A stretch of DNA of 47,062 nt from Zygnema cylindricum (taxonomy: Eukaryota > Streptophyta > Zygnematophyceae > Zygnematales > Zygnemataceae): the NCBI GenBank assembly GCA_037447655.1, contig JBBHKE010000823.1:1-47062 (forward strand). Direction: 5' to 3'. Positions 44,952 to 47,062 of the stretch are shown piece by piece. How positions within the stretch are numbered: the first letter of the stretch is position 1; every line of letters starts with the position of its first letter. The notes beneath the pieces were generated by a model. That model did not search any database. It had not been told where the DNA came from and saw only the letters and a program-made list of their open reading frames with translations. The position numbers were made by a program, and so were the translations under genes.

Positions 44952-46688
44952 CATATATATACATATATATATATATATATACATATATATATGTGTATGT
45001 GTGTGTGCATATATATGCGTATATACACGTACACACACACACACACACACATTATATATACCATTATACATCCCTTTATCCTGTTTTTCCGACTCCGTTT
45101 TTGTATGTTCTTGTTCGTTGGTCTGTTTTTTTACAATTTTTGAAGCTTAGTTTTCCTTTTTCTTTTCTTTTATTGCCGTTTACTTTTTAAAAATAGAAAG
45201 TAAGAATCCTGTAGAAAAGAAGAAGCCCAAGAAAAACATTGACAACAATAAACATTCAGTTTACATGCATTCATTTAGTTTGATTTTTTCTCAATTGTAT
45301 AAGTTTGTTGGCCCACTATAATGTACATACAAAAGGAAGGAAACACGAATAATGTTTTGAAGGTCTATCTGTTAGTTTCTATCTCTATTTTTCTCCCCTT
45401 TCGTTTTTTGGATTTTTATTTTCTTGGAATTTTGCAGGTTGGAACCATTTTGCACAATTCACTATTGCGGTTGTCAACAAAGATCCGAAAAAATCAAAGT
45501 ATTCAGGTAAGTCCCTTCCTTTTTGTATTTTTCAAGTTTGGTGAAACAAGAAAATTTACAGGAGAAGAGAAGTTTCTGAAATAAGAATTACGAGTAGGAA
45601 TGAAAGAATTTGATGCTTCTCTTAAAGAGTTTTCGAAGATGTTTGTTTGAGTCAAGGGAAATGTATAAGTTTATGCGAGAAAGGGGATTCCTCGCAGATA
45701 CATTGCATCGGTTCTGCAAAAAGGAACACGACTGGGGGTGGAAAAAATTTATGGAGAGAGGAAAAATGTTGGACGGGTTTACCAATGGAGACACACTGGT
45801 GATTAAAGCTCAGGTGCAAGTCATCAGGTGAGAAACGTTATGTTTCTAGATTTTGTTTTTTTTTTTTTCAAAACTCTCTTTTTCTCTCTCTCTTTCTCCC
45901 CTTCTCATTCAGCTTTTGTTGTCTTGTGGCTTAAGACATTAAGGTAAACACTTTGAAATAATGCTAAAAATGGTTGATATATTCCATTTCTTAAGGATGC
46001 TTCCAAACAGAAACGGATAGAAATTTCTTTTTTTGTGTTCTTTGCAGATTTAATGAGGAATTTATGGGCGTCTGATGTGAATCTTTGTTCAATTTTGCGA
46101 ATTCACAACTGAAATTCATGAAACCCGGGAAACCTTGGGAATAATTCTAAAACTCTCTGAAGAATTGCCCCAGAATTTTAGAAAACTAGTGATCTTGGAA
46201 ATATTAGAGAAACCCCCGAAAGAAAAAAAACCTTTTAAATACAGTCCTGTTTATTTGGATACTGGTCATTAGCAGCTACTTCATGTTCAAACCTCATATT
46301 TTCATTCTCTTTTTGTAAAGGTCGTGCTTTTCTTTCCTTTCTTGAAATCGATAAATTGAAAAGTCGCTCAAGGATATTTGCCTTTAGAGAGTCTATTCAG
46401 AGTCGGTTTCAAACTCTTGACTGTTTGCTTATTGCTTTCAAAAGTAATAATCCTAAGGCCAATAATAATCATAAATCTGAAGACCAGTTTGAAATCAATT
46501 AAATTCAGTTGTTATGTGTCTTTTTGTAGGGAGAATCCCTCGAGACCCTTCCGATGTTTGGATTGTCAATACAGACGAGAACTCGTGAGAGTATATTTAG
46601 CAAATGTGGAGAATATTTGTCGCCGTTTTGTGGACGAAAAAAGGGATAAATTGGGGAAACTTCTGGAAGATTCTCCCAGATGGCTCAG
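40554..46688 (+). CDS. TRAF/MATH-domain protein, MUSE13/14-like, 5' part (six exons)
   Basis: Plant TRAF-type adaptor of the MUSE13/MUSE14 (TRAF1a/1b) group, which in Arabidopsis works with SCF ligases to control NLR immune-receptor turnover and autophagy. Exons: 40554-40767, 43051-43162, 43700-43788, 45438-45506, 45698-45827, 46530-46688. All introns are GT-AG and phases agree across every junction. Exon 1 ends ATWQESDEE, the acidic stretch that precedes [15 protein letters not shown] in this family. The MATH domain continues with [62 protein letters not shown] and [12 protein letters not shown]. Exon 6 gives [19 protein letters not shown] and [16 protein letters not shown]. No stops or frameshifts, so it is probably functional. 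Later exons lie beyond the window; nothing after 46688 matches the expected continuation. The start is the least certain part: exon 1's N-terminal part is encoded by a GA microsatellite. Confidence 0.88.
40567..40615 (+). repeat. GA microsatellite inside coding exon 1
   Basis: AGAGAGGGAGAGAGAGGGAG continues into GAGAGAGAGGAGAGAGAGG. If the start at 40554 is right, it is translated as an Arg/Glu/Gly-rich segment, a place where length changes would alter the protein N-terminus. Confidence 0.7.
41072..41106 (+). repeat. (CT)n(CG)n microsatellite
   Basis: TCTCTCTCTCTCTCTC is followed by CGCGCGCGCGCGTGCAC, in intron 1. The alternating CG block is a Z-DNA-prone sequence. Confidence 0.85.
42070..42131 (+). 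repeat. (TC)n microsatellite
   Basis: An almost pure run of about 25-30 TC units in intron 1, the longest perfect dinucleotide tract in the window. Confidence 0.9.
42977..42999 (+). repeat. Poly-C run before the intron 1 acceptor
   Basis: About 23 consecutive C directly upstream of the CT-rich part of the acceptor tract. The length is uncertain because homopolymers are poorly resolved. Confidence 0.75.
43789..45437 (+). other. Intron 3 of the TRAF/MATH gene
   Basis: 1649 bp, donor GTAACT and acceptor TTTTGCAG. It contains a stretch of AACCCTAAA-type repeats in minus telo-box orientation (44055-44115), an A-rich tract (44105-44165) and the TA/CA microsatellite. No independent gene seen. Confidence 0.75.
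44886..45062. repeat. (TA)n/(TG)n/(CA)n compound microsatellite
   Basis: About 177 bp of alternating purine-pyrimidine repeats: TATATATA blocks, then TGTGTATGTGTGTGTGC, then CACACACACACACACACA. TG and CA blocks face each other and can fold as a hairpin. Apparent ORFs on both strands are repeat translations. Confidence 0.9.
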
Positions 46689-47062
46689 GTAAATAGTTTG
46701 TGAATTTATGAAAACATGTTTTTCGTTTGTCTTCAGATTAAATTTAACAGTATGGGGATTATGAAAGTAACGAGTATCACATTGACGCTTTCAAGCAAGC
46801 AAGTTTGTTTGTTTCTTACCCAGTTATAAAGGAATCAATTTCAGTTCGGGACAATAATGTTGGGCAGCAATGTTGCAAAGGTGAAGCAACTATATGTAAA
46901 TAATTCTAATTTTTCGATTGCTTTTGAACCTTGACGGTTTTTGTATTGCCTTGTCTCTTGCTTTGTTTCACTGGGTATTTACAAATTTTCTCTCCTTATG
47001 TCTCCCCCGCTCCCTTTCTCCTTTGCCCGTTCTTTCCCTCTCCTCCTCTCCCTCCCCCTCCC
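46689..47062 (+). other. Start of intron 6 of the TRAF/MATH gene, running off the window
   Basis: Follows the donor CAG|GTAAAT. No exon matching the expected next family segment is visible; the window ends in a CT-rich tract like those in the other introns. Confidence 0.55.

Noticed and set aside
44797-45190. Tyr/Ile/His-rich ORFs on both strands
   Set aside because: Translations of the TA/TG/CA microsatellite in intron 3.
46730-46776. Seventh exon of the TRAF/MATH gene after an ATTTAACAG acceptor-like site
   Set aside because: The translation does not match the family continuation and the alternative acceptor at 46738 gives an early stop; the next exon is probably beyond the window.

Overview
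The window is nuclear DNA from a land plant. The evidence is a plant-type TRAF/MATH-domain gene with GT-AG introns in its last 6.5 kb, two plant Ty1/copia elements, many small inverted-repeat DNA transposons (MITEs), and long CT/GA tracts in introns. I cannot name the species. The CT/GA-rich introns and an unusual copia type would fit a bryophyte or another non-flowering plant, but that is weak inference.

Layout. 1-11 kb: no gene seen; a dense graveyard of TIR elements. It holds a family with 5'-TA-CACCG ends, two hAT-like MITEs with exact 8-bp target duplications, an element with ~150-bp terminal inverted repeats, and a Harbinger-like MITE. 11.3-16.7 kb: a full-length copia element on the minus strand with one stop and one frameshift. 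17.3-23.8 kb: a second, more damaged copia copy on the plus strand, head-to-head with the first. Its 3' LTR is split by a 1.4-kb insert. 23.9-26.2 kb: a long inverted repeat with ~0.8-kb arms. 27.2-29.9 kb: a second long inverted repeat, made of two opposed, decayed copies of an F-box/LRR-like gene around a small palindromic centre. 30-32.6 kb: AT-rich DNA with nothing recognisable. 32.6-40 kb: another TIR-element cluster with abutting and nested elements, a repeated element with subterminal motif arrays, and a possible broken gene fragment. 40.5 kb to the end: the 5' part of the TRAF/MATH gene (MUSE13/14-like), six coding exons readable, continuing past the window.

The only gene that looks functional is the TRAF/MATH gene. 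Three things stand out. First, the copia family has a primer-binding site matching the anticodon region of initiator tRNA-Met (the half-tRNA priming known from Drosophila copia and yeast Ty5), placed inside gag, with the gag ATG inside the LTR and TA...TA LTR ends. Second, the opposed F-box/LRR copies could be transcribed as hairpin RNA. Third, several TIR elements meet at one shared TA, and one element family keeps its ends but differs in its interior.
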